Below, one piece after another: positions 8,371 to 15,978 of a DNA stretch of 64,000 nucleotides (positions are counted from its first letter, which is position 1; every line of letters starts with the position of its first letter). The stretch covers positions 186,001 through 250,000 of the forward strand of contig NC_020908.1 of the NCBI RefSeq assembly GCF_000155735.2, read 5' to 3'. The notes below the pieces were generated by a model. That model made no database searches. It had not been told where the DNA came from and saw only the letters and a list, made by a program, of their open reading frames with translations. A program made the position numbers and the translations under genes. Origin of the DNA: Octadecabacter arcticus 238 (GTDB lineage Bacteria > Pseudomonadota > Alphaproteobacteria > Rhodobacterales > Rhodobacteraceae).

Positions 8371-9548
8371 CAAAGCGCGTTCAACAACGCAGCCGTCGGC
8401 CATGCATCCGCAGGCAGTCCAAGCCGTGTTTGTTCCGCTTGAATGGCGATGCGCGACCGCGCGCCCAAAATACCATCGGCCCCGCCAACGTCGTGCCCGC
8501 GCGCTTGCAATTTGCGTTGCAGGGCCTGAATTTTTTCACCGCTTAATCCCGCATCCGGATTGCCCGCATTATAGACCGGCGCCCCCTGCAACCGCGTGCC
8601 GAAATAGGCCGCTGTCAGCACATAAACGAACGATTGGTTCCACTCGAAGTAGACATCGAAATTCGGATAGGCGAGGAACGCTGGACCCTTACGGCCCATG
8701 GGCAAAATCAAATTCGCCTGCAAATCCGCCAAGCTGCCGCTGCGCGCAGAAACCCCCATTGCCGCCCAATCACTGGCGGCCAATTTTGTTTGGGTCCCCG
8801 ACAGTGCCCAGTCCATATCGGTGGGAACCGTGACTTCCTGCAACCAAGGTTGCCCTGCCTGCCAGCCCAACGATGACAACACTGACGCCCCCGACAACAA
8901 CGCATCTGGCGCAGAGGTTTTCAGTGTCACATGCCCGTCACCATCCCCGTCACGACCGTTTTCAATGATGTCCCCGGGCAGCATTTGCACCATGCCAATT
9001 TCACCAGCCCACGCGCCTGTTGTGGTGGCGGGGTTAAAGTCGCCGCGGGCAAACAGCTCCATCGCGGCGAAAATCTGTGGGCGGAACAGCTCTGGTCGGC
9101 GGCAATCATGCGCCAAAGTCAGCAACGCGTTGCGGGTGTTGAAATCACCCTGTACCGCGCCAAAATCTGTCTCGAACGCCCAGAACGCCAGCAAGACACC
9201 GCGCGGAATCCCGAACTCGGATTCAATCCGGTCAAATATGGCATCTTGACGTTGTGCCTGTGCACGCCCGTTTTCAATCCGGTTGTTTGATATCAGCCGT
9301 TGCGAAAAATCGATAAAGTCCCGTTGAAAGAACCCTTGCGACCGATCTGCAGTCAACACCGCTTGATCTTGCTGCGCGCCCGCCAAAAAACCCTCAGCGG
9401 TGGCGCGGTCAATGCCGTTGGTCGTAGCCTCATCGACCACCCCACCCAGGAAGGCGGAAAACGTGCCGCCGCAGGTTTGTGCCGCCAGTGGTGTGACAAA
9501 GACGGGCGTCGCAATAAGCGACATCGAAACGATCAGTGATTTTAGCAT
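8370..9548 (-). CDS. Lytic murein transglycosylase (MltB-like) with peptidoglycan-binding domain
   Basis: A 392-residue exported protein. A Sec signal peptide covers about residues 1-24 (ending LAAQT). The SLT_2 catalytic domain follows, with the probable catalytic glutamate in LLAFWAFETDFGAVQGD near residue 115, and the region DGDGDGHVTLKT. The last 60 residues form a PG_binding_1 domain (IQALQRKLQARGHDVGGADG). It cleaves peptidoglycan glycan strands in the periplasm, releasing 1,6-anhydromuramyl products. It follows cobD by 36 bases on the same strand and is coupled to the glycosyltransferase gene downstream; the pairing with cob genes is probably accidental. Confidence 0.93.
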   Translation of the reverse strand: MLKSLIVSMSLIATPVFVTPLAAQTCGGTFSAFLGGVVDEATTNGIDRATAEGFLAGAQQDQAVLTADRSQGFFQRDFIDFSQRLISNNRIENGRAQAQRQDAIFDRIESEFGIPRGVLLAFWAFETDFGAVQGDFNTRNALLTLAHDCRRPELFRPQIFAAMELFARGDFNPATTTGAWAGEIGMVQMLPGDIIENGRDGDGDGHVTLKTSAPDALLSGASVLSSLGWQAGQPWLQEVTVPTDMDWALSGTQTKLAASDWAAMGVSARSGSLADLQANLILPMGRKGPAFLAYPNFDVYFEWNQSFVYVLTAAYFGTRLQGAPVYNAGNPDAGLSGEKIQALQRKLQARGHDVGGADGILGARSRIAIQAEQTRLGLPADAWPTAALLNAL

Positions 9549-9584
9549 AGGACCTCCATGTGTTGGCCGCAGGTTAACGCACCA

Positions 9585-10478
9585 TCACAGCAGCGCAATC
9601 ACAACCGCGACAGCAAGGGTCATGGCCCAAGCCTTCCACAGCAAGCCGATGGCGCGGTCCACATCGTTTGGTCCGGCGTCCTTGCGCCCATCGGGATTCA
9701 CCCACGGGAACGCCTCGTGCGTACCATCATAACTGCGCGGTCCCGACAGCGACACGCCAAGGGCAGGGGCCATCGCCGCCTCGGGCCAGCCGGCATTCGG
9801 GGACCGGTGCAACGCCGCATCATCAATGATGTCGCGCCACGATGCTTTCTGTTCAGCAACGGTCCAAATCAGAAGCGCTGTTAGCCGTGCTGGAATCCAG
9901 TTCAGCACATCATCAAACTTCGCAGCCGCCCAACCAAACGCCTCATACTTTTCGGTCCGATAGCCAATCATGCTGTCAGCGGTGTTCACGATCTTATAGA
10001 CCAGTAGCCCGGGTAATCCCGCAACTGTGAACCAGAACACCGGCGCAATCACCCCGTCGCTCAGGTTTTCGGCAGCGCTTTCAATCGCCCCGCGCGCGAC
10101 CGCAGGCCCGTCCATGCTGCGCACGTCGCGCCCCACGATCATTGCAACCGCATCGCGCCCGTCGCTGACGGACAGGCGCAACGCATCCGCAACCCTTTGT
10201 ACATGCTGCACCAAAGACCGATGCGCCAGCAGCATCGCGCCGACGATTACCTCAGCCCAAATACCCGGCAGGGCAGCCATAACCAGCCCGACAACCAGCG
10301 CCGCCCCGACCAGCACCACCAGAGCCAACAGGCCAGCCCGGCGTGTTTTGTTGTTCAGCGCCGCATCCAGTTTTGCCACGACGCGGCCCATCACAATGGC
10401 GGGATGGGGCACGCGGTCCCACAGCCACTTCGGCTCCCCGAAAATCGCGTCCAGCACCATGGCCAAAACCAACGCCAT
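9585..10478 (-). CDS. cobD: Adenosylcobinamide-phosphate synthase CobD/CbiB
   Basis: A 297-residue integral membrane protein of the CobD_Cbib family. The N-terminus (DAIFGEPKWLWDRVPHPAIVMG) carries the family's GEP...HP signature, and NTADSMIGYRTEKYEAFGWAAAKFDD is a further conserved stretch (near residues 164-189). It condenses adenosylcobyric acid with (R)-1-amino-2-propanol phosphate to give adenosylcobinamide phosphate. Its start overlaps the cobC stop by one base (TGATG), consistent with sequential action, since CobC makes the aminopropanol phosphate. Four to five hydrophobic segments are visible. The Salmonella name for this protein is CbiB. Confidence 0.94.
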   Translation of the reverse strand: MALVLAMVLDAIFGEPKWLWDRVPHPAIVMGRVVAKLDAALNNKTRRAGLLALVVLVGAALVVGLVMAALPGIWAEVIVGAMLLAHRSLVQHVQRVADALRLSVSDGRDAVAMIVGRDVRSMDGPAVARGAIESAAENLSDGVIAPVFWFTVAGLPGLLVYKIVNTADSMIGYRTEKYEAFGWAAAKFDDVLNWIPARLTALLIWTVAEQKASWRDIIDDAALHRSPNAGWPEAAMAPALGVSLSGPRSYDGTHEAFPWVNPDGRKDAGPNDVDRAIGLLWKAWAMTLAVAVVIALL

Positions 10479-11416
10479 CAGCGCAATCCAGCGACAGTCG
10501 CGTCAAGCTGGTCCCACCTGTCAGGGTGCGGCAAGCCCAGCCGCAGCCACGTCTTGGAATATGGAAAAATCCGGCTCCAGACATGGTGCCGCGCCAGATG
10601 GTCCTGCGCCGCGGAGGCATCCTCAACGGCGTATGTGCGAAACAAATCCGTCCCACCCGCCAGCTTCCAGCCCACCAAGCAATCCAACCGCGCTGCATCC
10701 GTCGCTAGTCGTTCCCGCGCCGCATCCGCCCACGCCAAATCCTCTAACGCCCGCGCGCCGATTTCCAACGCAGGCCCCGACACTGCCCAAGGCCCCAGAT
10801 GGTCCCGTAACCGCTGCGCCAACACGGGCGAACATATGGCAAAGCCAAGCCTTGCCCCCGCCAACCCCCAAAATTTCCCAAAACTCTTCAGGACAATGCT
10901 ATCAGGGCGATGTGCCTCACTGATCAGGCTTGCCGCGGGCATCACATCACAAAAACTCTCGTCAATGACACTTGGCCCGCCAACGTGTTCCGCCTGCCAA
11001 ATCTTGCCATCCGGATTGTTCGGATGCACCAAAACGCGCACGTCGGACGGGCCATCTTTCTGAACCGTCCATCCTTGCGCCACAAACGCGGCGGCATGTT
11101 CATTATAGGTCGGCTTCTGGATGGTAACCCGCGTGCCTGCGAACACATGTGGCATCGCAGCAATCAACGCCGATGCCCCACCAGCCGCAACAATTTCCGC
11201 CCCGTCCGGCACATTCCAAAACGCCCGCGCCGCCGTCAACAACCGATCCATCGCCGCGCTGTCGGGCAGCGCAGTCCACGCATCCGCGCCAATCTCACCC
11301 ACCGGATAAGGCACCGGATTGATCCCCGTGCTCAGGTCTAGCCAATCCGCTCGCGTGCCGCCGTATTTGGCAACTGCGGCATCCAAGCCACCCCCATGGT
11401 CGCGCTTTTCGATCAT
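10478..11416 (-). CDS. cobC: Threonine-phosphate decarboxylase CobC
   Basis: A 312-residue PLP-dependent class I/II aminotransferase-fold enzyme, equivalent to Salmonella CobD, that decarboxylates L-threonine O-3-phosphate to (R)-1-amino-2-propanol phosphate. Visible features are DHGGGLDAAVAKYGG at the N-terminus, LDLSTGINPVPYP, VHPNNPDGK near the PLP ring, and the lysine segment LKSFGKFWGLAGARLGFA. I start it at 11416 because that ATG forms an ATGA overlap with the preceding DUF1636 gene; an upstream in-frame start adds an unrelated 18 residues. It is coupled to cobD downstream. Confidence 0.93.
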   Translation of the reverse strand: MIEKRDHGGGLDAAVAKYGGTRADWLDLSTGINPVPYPVGEIGADAWTALPDSAAMDRLLTAARAFWNVPDGAEIVAAGGASALIAAMPHVFAGTRVTIQKPTYNEHAAAFVAQGWTVQKDGPSDVRVLVHPNNPDGKIWQAEHVGGPSVIDESFCDVMPAASLISEAHRPDSIVLKSFGKFWGLAGARLGFAICSPVLAQRLRDHLGPWAVSGPALEIGARALEDLAWADAARERLATDAARLDCLVGWKLAGGTDLFRTYAVEDASAAQDHLARHHVWSRIFPYSKTWLRLGLPHPDRWDQLDATVAGLR

Positions 11417-11781
11417 TCCGGGAGCGGCTGGTGACGCGACACAAAATGCCCCTTCACGCCTTGGGGCCATTCACGATACGGCACCTGTCCGTTTTCGCTC
11501 GCCGCATGCTTTGCGGCGTATTCGACAATCGCGACGGCGTCGTCGGTTGTGGCCTCAAACGTGCCCAGCGAATAGTTGATCTTGCCGCTTGCCTGAACCG
11601 TGATGTTGCAGGCGCGATCGCACCCCATGGTGCAGGACACGCGTCGGGTTTTCACGCCGTCCGCACCCGCTGCCGCAACCTCGATCATCTCCGCCAAGGC
11701 CTTGCCGTCGGTCTTCTGCATGCCGGTTTCTTCCCAGCCCGTGCGTTTGCAGGTGTCGCAGATTGTGATCCAAGTTGTCAT
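11413..11781 (-). CDS. DUF1636 family protein, second copy
   Basis: A 122-residue relative of the protein at 2256-2576. The cysteines are in ICDTCKRTGW (residues 8-17) and VSCTMGCDRACNITVQ (about 49-64), as expected for the thioredoxin-like [2Fe-2S] ferredoxin type; the rest, including VKGHFVSRHQPLP at the end, fits DUF1636. It heads the cobC-cobD operon through an ATGA overlap. A role in redox supply or metal handling for corrin synthesis is an inference from position. The ATG 11781 has an AAAGGAA site just upstream. Confidence 0.83.
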   Translation of the reverse strand: MTTWITICDTCKRTGWEETGMQKTDGKALAEMIEVAAAGADGVKTRRVSCTMGCDRACNITVQASGKINYSLGTFEATTDDAVAIVEYAAKHAASENGQVPYREWPQGVKGHFVSRHQPLPE

Positions 11782-11895
11782 GTCAGTTCCTTTTAAAGTC
11801 CATCAGGTTCAACCGGATTTGGCCTTGTGGCACAAGACGTCAATTTTTAGATGACATTTGTGCGGCGGTAGGGCTACCAAGTTACTAACCTTTAC

Positions 11896-12402
11896 ATGAA
11901 AGCCAACACCATGTCCCAACCTACCGGATATTCCCGCCTGCAAATTCGCCTGCATTGGATCATCTTCGGCCTGTTGGTCCAGCAATTCGTGTTCCATGAA
12001 TGGATTGCGGGCGCGTGGGACGCGTATCTTGACGGCGAAACTGTAGCCTTTCACCCCCTTGTTGCGGCGCATGTTATCGGCGGCTTCACCATTTTGGTGT
12101 TGGCGCTTTGGCGGCTGCGGGTGCGGATGACACGCGGTGTGCCACCCCCACCCAAAGGCGATGCGCCAGCGCTCGAACTGCTCGCCAAGTCGGTTCATAT
12201 CGCGTTTTATGTGGTGCTGATCGCGATGCTCACCGGCGGTGCAGTCGCATGGTTCGGCGGTGTCGAGCTGGCCGCAGAAGGCCACGAACTGATGAGATTT
12301 GTCTTGCTTGGCCTGTTTGGTCTGCACTTGGCAGGCACGCTGTTTCATCAGTTCGTGCGCAAAGACAACCTAGTCGACCGGATGCGCCACCCCGTCGACT
12401 AG
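11896..12402 (+). CDS. Cytochrome b561
   Basis: A 168-residue four-helix membrane protein of the bacterial cytochrome b561 family. Candidate haem ligands are the histidines in QIRLHWIIF (first helix), VAAHVIGGF (second), SVHIAFYVV (third) and GLHLAGTLFHQFV (fourth), in the family pattern. It should pass electrons between the quinone pool and a periplasmic or membrane acceptor; the partner is unknown. Two starts are possible, 11896 (MKANTMSQ) or 11911 (MSQPTGYS); neither has a strong ribosome site. It converges with the glutathionyl-hydroquinone reductase gene. Confidence 0.9.
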   Translation: MKANTMSQPTGYSRLQIRLHWIIFGLLVQQFVFHEWIAGAWDAYLDGETVAFHPLVAAHVIGGFTILVLALWRLRVRMTRGVPPPPKGDAPALELLAKSVHIAFYVVLIAMLTGGAVAWFGGVELAAEGHELMRFVLLGLFGLHLAGTLFHQFVRKDNLVDRMRHPVD

Positions 12403-12414
12403 GCGGGCGCCTAG
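12399..12414. terminator. Short palindrome between convergent stops
   Basis: CTAGGCG and CGCCTAG form a perfect 7-bp inverted repeat with a GG centre. One arm contains the TAG of cytochrome b561 and the other the TAG of the convergent gene on the minus strand. There is no T-run, so a terminator role is only possible. Confidence 0.3.
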
Positions 12415-13385
12415 CCCCGCCCGTGCGGCTCCATGAAATCCAGTTGCGGATTGATCGGGATGATCCGGTGCGGGTTAATGGTGTCATGGCTGTAATGATA
12501 ATGGCGCACGATATGGTTCATATTCACCGTCTCGGCCACGCCTGCGACCTGATACAATTCCCGCGTGAACCCCCACAGGTTCGGATAATCCACGATGCGT
12601 TTGCGGTTACATTTGAAATGCAGATGGTACACGTTGTCGAACCGCACCAGCGTTGTCCAAAGCCGCCAATCGGCCTCGGTCATCTTATCGCCCATCAGGT
12701 AACAGCCCTCACCAAGGCGCGCCTCTAACCAATCGAGCGTATCAAACAACGGTGCAACCGCCGCATCATACGCCGCTTGCGTCGTTGCAAACCCCGACTT
12801 GTAGACCCCGTTGTTCACCGTGTCATAAATCCGCGCGTTCACCTCTTCGATGTCATCGCGCATTTCGGCGGGCCAATAATCGTCCGTGTTGCCGGTAATT
12901 GCGTCGAACGCCGAATTGAACATGCGGATGATCTCGGAACTTTCATTGCTCACAATCGTCCCGCGTTCTTTGTCCCAAAGGATCGGCACCGTCACCCGCC
13001 CCGACATTTTCGGGTCGGCCTTTAAGTAGACATCGCGCGCGAACTCCAACCCGAACAGCGTGTCGCCGGTTGCTCCGTGCGCGTCGGTCTCAAACGTCCA
13101 ACCATCCGAAAGCATATCAGGATGCACGGCTGACACACTGATATGATCCTGCAATCCTTTGAGTTCACGGAATATTAAGGCACGGTGCGCCCACGGGCAG
13201 GCGTAGGACACATACAAATGATACCGCCCGGACTCAGCCGCAAAACCAGCCTCACCGGATGGCCCCGCAGACCCGTCCGCCGTGATCCAGTTGCGAAATG
13301 CTGCGTCCTTACGCTTGAATGCGCCGCCGGTTGATTTCGTATCATACCAAACGTCGTGCCACTGTCCGTCTACCAATTGTCCCAT
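12411..13385 (-). CDS. Glutathionyl-hydroquinone reductase (GST omega/Xi-type, YqjG-like)
   Basis: A 324-residue cytosolic enzyme. The active-site motif is SYACPWAHRALIFRELKGL at about residues 60-78, where Cys starts the CPWAH signature of glutathionyl-hydroquinone reductases. Further family blocks are VPILWDKERGTIVSNESSEIIRMFN and the C-terminal helical GST domain with LRRFDNVYHLHFKCN-like sequence. The enzyme uses glutathione to reduce glutathionyl-hydroquinones, releasing GSSG. ATG 13385 has AGGAG upstream, and the length is standard. It is monocistronic and has no visible link to the cobalamin genes around it. Confidence 0.9.
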   Translation of the reverse strand: MGQLVDGQWHDVWYDTKSTGGAFKRKDAAFRNWITADGSAGPSGEAGFAAESGRYHLYVSYACPWAHRALIFRELKGLQDHISVSAVHPDMLSDGWTFETDAHGATGDTLFGLEFARDVYLKADPKMSGRVTVPILWDKERGTIVSNESSEIIRMFNSAFDAITGNTDDYWPAEMRDDIEEVNARIYDTVNNGVYKSGFATTQAAYDAAVAPLFDTLDWLEARLGEGCYLMGDKMTEADWRLWTTLVRFDNVYHLHFKCNRKRIVDYPNLWGFTRELYQVAGVAETVNMNHIVRHYHYSHDTINPHRIIPINPQLDFMEPHGRG

Positions 13386-13699
13386 AACTCTCTCCTAAAA
13401 TTTGTTAGCCAACACCTAACGCCCCTGCGTCCATCAACCAACCGCGACCCGAGCGCAGCGATAGTGCGCATTCGCACAGGTCGGATTCACCGCCTCGCGC
13501 GCCGCAAACCTGATTGCGGCCCCGCCCCACCCGCGATACCAACACCCCAGACGACGCCCCAACTGATACTCGGGGGCCAGAGAGGTTGTTGCGCTTTCGG
13601 TTGACCCACCACGGGGACCACAGGCGCAAATCGTCCAAGCCTGCCCCGTTTTGGGTGCGCGGCTCTCTGGTCTATTGGCATAGATAACGGAGACGACGC
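13386..13699. other. Intergenic stretch without a supported gene
   Basis: About 310 bases between the hydroquinone reductase and the small gene at 13700. Several open frames occur on both strands, but none has a ribosome site or a recognisable protein. I found no B12 box here, so the downstream cbiX-cob run has no second cobalamin riboswitch in this gap. It presumably carries the divergent promoters. Confidence 0.6.
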
Positions 13700-13930
13700 A
13701 TGCGGCTAACACTTGCTCTATTCACCATTCTGGCGGGCACCCCCGCTTTGGCCCATATCGGGCATCTGGCCGATGTTGCAGGTCACGGTCACTGGGCCGC
13801 CGCAGGGGCCGCTGCAGGAGCCATCGCAATCGCGCTGGGCATCGCAGCATTGGGCGCGCGCAAGGGCAAATCGCAAGACAAAGACGTCAACGAAGACGAC
13901 GCCACCGACGAAGAGGGGGCATTGGCATGA
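13700..13930 (+). CDS. Small exported/membrane protein next to cbiX (DUF6732-like)
   Basis: A 76-residue protein. The signal peptide is about residues 1-18 (MRLTLALFTILAGTPALA), followed by HIGHLADVAGHGHW with four histidines, one transmembrane helix (AAGAAAGAIAIALGIAALGA) and an acidic Lys/Asp/Glu tail. The layout resembles the small DUF6732 proteins of Rhodobacteraceae, an attribution from memory. Its stop overlaps the cbiX start by four bases (ATGA), and there is a GGAGAC site upstream. With histidines exposed outside the membrane and cbiX coupled downstream, binding of cobalt or another metal is a reasonable guess, but nothing proves it. Confidence 0.75.
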   Translation: MRLTLALFTILAGTPALAHIGHLADVAGHGHWAAAGAAAGAIAIALGIAALGARKGKSQDKDVNEDDATDEEGALA

Positions 13931-15168
13931 ACGATCACATCAAAAATGGCCCAAAAACTGGCGTCATGATCTGCGGCCACGGATCACGCAGCCAGTCCGC
14001 TGTCGATGAATTCGCGACGCTGGCCGACAAACTCCCCGCCTACCTGCCTGATGATTGGCAAACCGAATACGGCTACTTGGAGTTCGCAAACCCCGTGATC
14101 CGCGACGGGCTCGACAAACTGCGCGCAGCCGGCTGCACCCGCATCCTCGCCGTGCCCGGAATGCTCTTTGCCGCGATGCATGCGAAAAATGACATCCCCA
14201 CCGTCTTGAACGCCTACGCCGCCAAACACGGCATGCAGATCTCATATGGCCGCGAACTCGGCGTTGATCCCAAAATGATCGCCGCCGCCGCTGGACGCAT
14301 CCAAGACGCAGTGGCGGCCGCCAACATCAAACACGGCCCCGTTCATCTGCACGACACCTGCCTTGTCGTTATTGGGCGCGGCGCGTCTGATCCCGACGCC
14401 AACGGCAACGTCGCCAAAATCGCGCGGATGCTGCATGAAGGCATCGGGTTCGGCTGGCATGAGGTCGGCTATTCCGGCGTTACCTTCCCACTCGTCGAAC
14501 CGTGCCTCAGCCATGCGGCAAAACTCGGCTACAAACGCATCATCGTTGCGCCCTATTTCCTGTTCTCCGGTATTCTGATCGATCGGATCTACGGCTTCAC
14601 TGATCAGGTCGCGGCCGACCACCCCGACATCCAGTTCGTCAAAGCGGGCTATTTGGGCGACCATCCCAAGGTCCTAGAAACCTTCGCCGAACGTATCATC
14701 GAACAGACGGGCAAAAACCCGCCGCCCAACTGCGCCACCTGCGCCTACCGCACCCAAGTCCTCGCGATGGATTCCGGCGAAACCGTCACGATTCTGGCCG
14801 AAGACCGCCAAAACCACGCGGCCTTCGCAGACTCGCCACCGCCGACCTGCGTGCTGTGCAAATACCGCACCCAAGTCCTCGGATTTGAATCCGAAGTCGG
14901 CGCAGTTCAGGAATCACATCACCACCACGTTGAGGGCCAAGGTGCGTCAGCTCCGGGATCAAACGTCGCCGACTGCAAACTCTGCGACACCTTCTGCACC
15001 GGCATGTGCCGCCTGCAAGCCCAAGACGCCCACAGTCACGATCATGGGCACGCGCACGATCATGCCCACGGCCATGACCACAGCCACGATCACGATCACC
15101 AACATGCCGTCTACCCACACGCCAATCATCCACACGGCCCCGAATCCGCCCGCAAGACGAAACCATAA
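13927..15168 (+). CDS. cbiX: CbiX-type sirohydrochlorin cobaltochelatase with Cys- and His-rich C-terminus
   Basis: A 413-residue protein with two tandem chelatase half-domains. The first has CGHGSRSQSAVDEF (His at about residue 18) and VPGMLFAAMHAKNDIP, the usual catalytic segments. The second has VVIGRGASDPDANGN, where the HGSR-type histidine has become Arg-Gly. The C-terminal third has three related cysteine clusters (CATCAYRTQVL, CVLCKYRTQVL, CKLCDTFCTGMC) resembling the Fe-S motif of some CbiX proteins, then a His/Asp-rich tail at about residues 365-400. CbiX inserts cobalt into sirohydrochlorin early in the oxygen-independent pathway, yet the window also encodes CobN. A role as cobalt store or in sirohaem synthesis is an alternative. 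Confidence 0.9.
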   Translation: MNDHIKNGPKTGVMICGHGSRSQSAVDEFATLADKLPAYLPDDWQTEYGYLEFANPVIRDGLDKLRAAGCTRILAVPGMLFAAMHAKNDIPTVLNAYAAKHGMQISYGRELGVDPKMIAAAAGRIQDAVAAANIKHGPVHLHDTCLVVIGRGASDPDANGNVAKIARMLHEGIGFGWHEVGYSGVTFPLVEPCLSHAAKLGYKRIIVAPYFLFSGILIDRIYGFTDQVAADHPDIQFVKAGYLGDHPKVLETFAERIIEQTGKNPPPNCATCAYRTQVLAMDSGETVTILAEDRQNHAAFADSPPPTCVLCKYRTQVLGFESEVGAVQESHHHHVEGQGASAPGSNVADCKLCDTFCTGMCRLQAQDAHSHDHGHAHDHAHGHDHSHDHDHQHAVYPHANHPHGPESARKTKP

Positions 15169-15194
15169 GCCAAACAATCCGCTTCCTACCCATT

Positions 15195-15232
15195 CGTCTT
15201 TGCTTTAAGAAGTATCACCGCCGGAGGCTCCT
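15195..15232 (-). repeat. Dispersed intergenic element, copy 2
   Basis: The reverse complement of this stretch matches the element at 3829-3864: the GGAGCCTCCGGCGG head is identical and the AAAGCAAAGACG end is shared. Copies lie in gaps before smc and before cobH, in opposite orientation. The GGAGGCTCC centre is self-complementary. Confidence 0.7.
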
Positions 15233-15253
15233 CCGCAGTCCAAAAGAACCGTC

Positions 15254-15895
15254 ATGCGCCCCTACGAAACCAACCCCTCAGCCATCTACGCCGCCAGCTT
15301 CGCGACGGTCGCAGCCGAGGCACGTCTGGAACGTTTCGCCCCCGCCCTTCGCCCCCTCATCACCCGCCTGATCCACAGCTGCGGCATGGTCGAAATCGCC
15401 GACCGCTTGGCGTTTTCGCCCGATGTGGCATTTGCGGGCCATCACGCTTTGCACTCGGGCGCGCCGATCCTGTGCGATTGCGAAATGGTCGGCGCGGGCA
15501 TCATCCGCCGCTACCTGCCCGCCAATAACCAAGTCATCGTCACCCTTAACGATCCGCGCACCCCCGATCACGCCGCGAAAATCGGCAACACCCGATCCGC
15601 CGCCGCTGTCGAATTTTGGGAACCCCACATCGCAGGCGCAATTGTCGCCATTGGCAACGCGCCCACCGCCCTGTTCCACCTGCTCGAATTGATCGATCAG
15701 GGCTTTCCCAAACCCGCCGTCATCCTTGGCTTTCCTGTTGGCTTTGTCGGCGCCGCCGAATCCAAGGCCGAACTGGCCGCCAATCCCCGCGACGTGGATT
15801 TCATCGCCCTGCGTGGTCGTAAAGGCGGCTCCGCCATGGCCTCGGCTGCGGTCAATGCGCTCGCCGCGGGCCTGCCGGAGATTGGCAATGCTTAA
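15254..15895 (+). CDS. cobH: Precorrin-8X methylmutase CobH
   Basis: A 213-residue enzyme that moves a methyl group from C-11 to C-12 of precorrin-8X to give hydrogenobyrinic acid. The catalytic histidine is in RLIHSCGMVEIADR (about residues 38-51), the strongest family signature. Others are PILCDCEMVGAGI, KPAVILGFPVGFVGAAESK and FIALRGRKGGSAMASAAVNAL at the C-terminus. The length is normal. It follows cbiX by about 85 bases and precedes cobL, within a co-directional cobalamin run. Confidence 0.97.
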   Translation: MRPYETNPSAIYAASFATVAAEARLERFAPALRPLITRLIHSCGMVEIADRLAFSPDVAFAGHHALHSGAPILCDCEMVGAGIIRRYLPANNQVIVTLNDPRTPDHAAKIGNTRSAAAVEFWEPHIAGAIVAIGNAPTALFHLLELIDQGFPKPAVILGFPVGFVGAAESKAELAANPRDVDFIALRGRKGGSAMASAAVNALAAGLPEIGNA

Positions 15896-15912
15896 CAACG
15901 CTCTGCAACCGC

Positions 15913-15966
15913 GTGTACATACAGGGTGTGTACAGCATGTGTACAGGGTGTGTACGCTGTGCACAT
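15913..15966. repeat. Cluster of four GTGTAC hexamers upstream of cobL
   Basis: GTGTAC occurs at 15913, 15928, 15939 and 15950 (spacing 15, 11 and 11 bases); the last is followed by GTGCAC, which makes a near-palindrome. The cluster fills most of the 83-base gap between cobH and cobL. It is either a slipped tandem repeat or a set of protein-binding half-sites one helical turn apart. Confidence 0.65.
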
Positions 15967-15978
15967 GGGGGGCGAGCA

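Noticed and set aside
13405..13712. Several minus-strand open frames in the gap before the DUF6732-like gene
   Set aside because: None has a ribosome site, recognisable motif or plausible composition; three overlapping frames compete, which is typical of chance frames in GC-rich DNA.
15169..15253. Possible second cobalamin riboswitch before cobH
   Set aside because: No B12 box and no conserved core are present; the gap holds the dispersed element instead.
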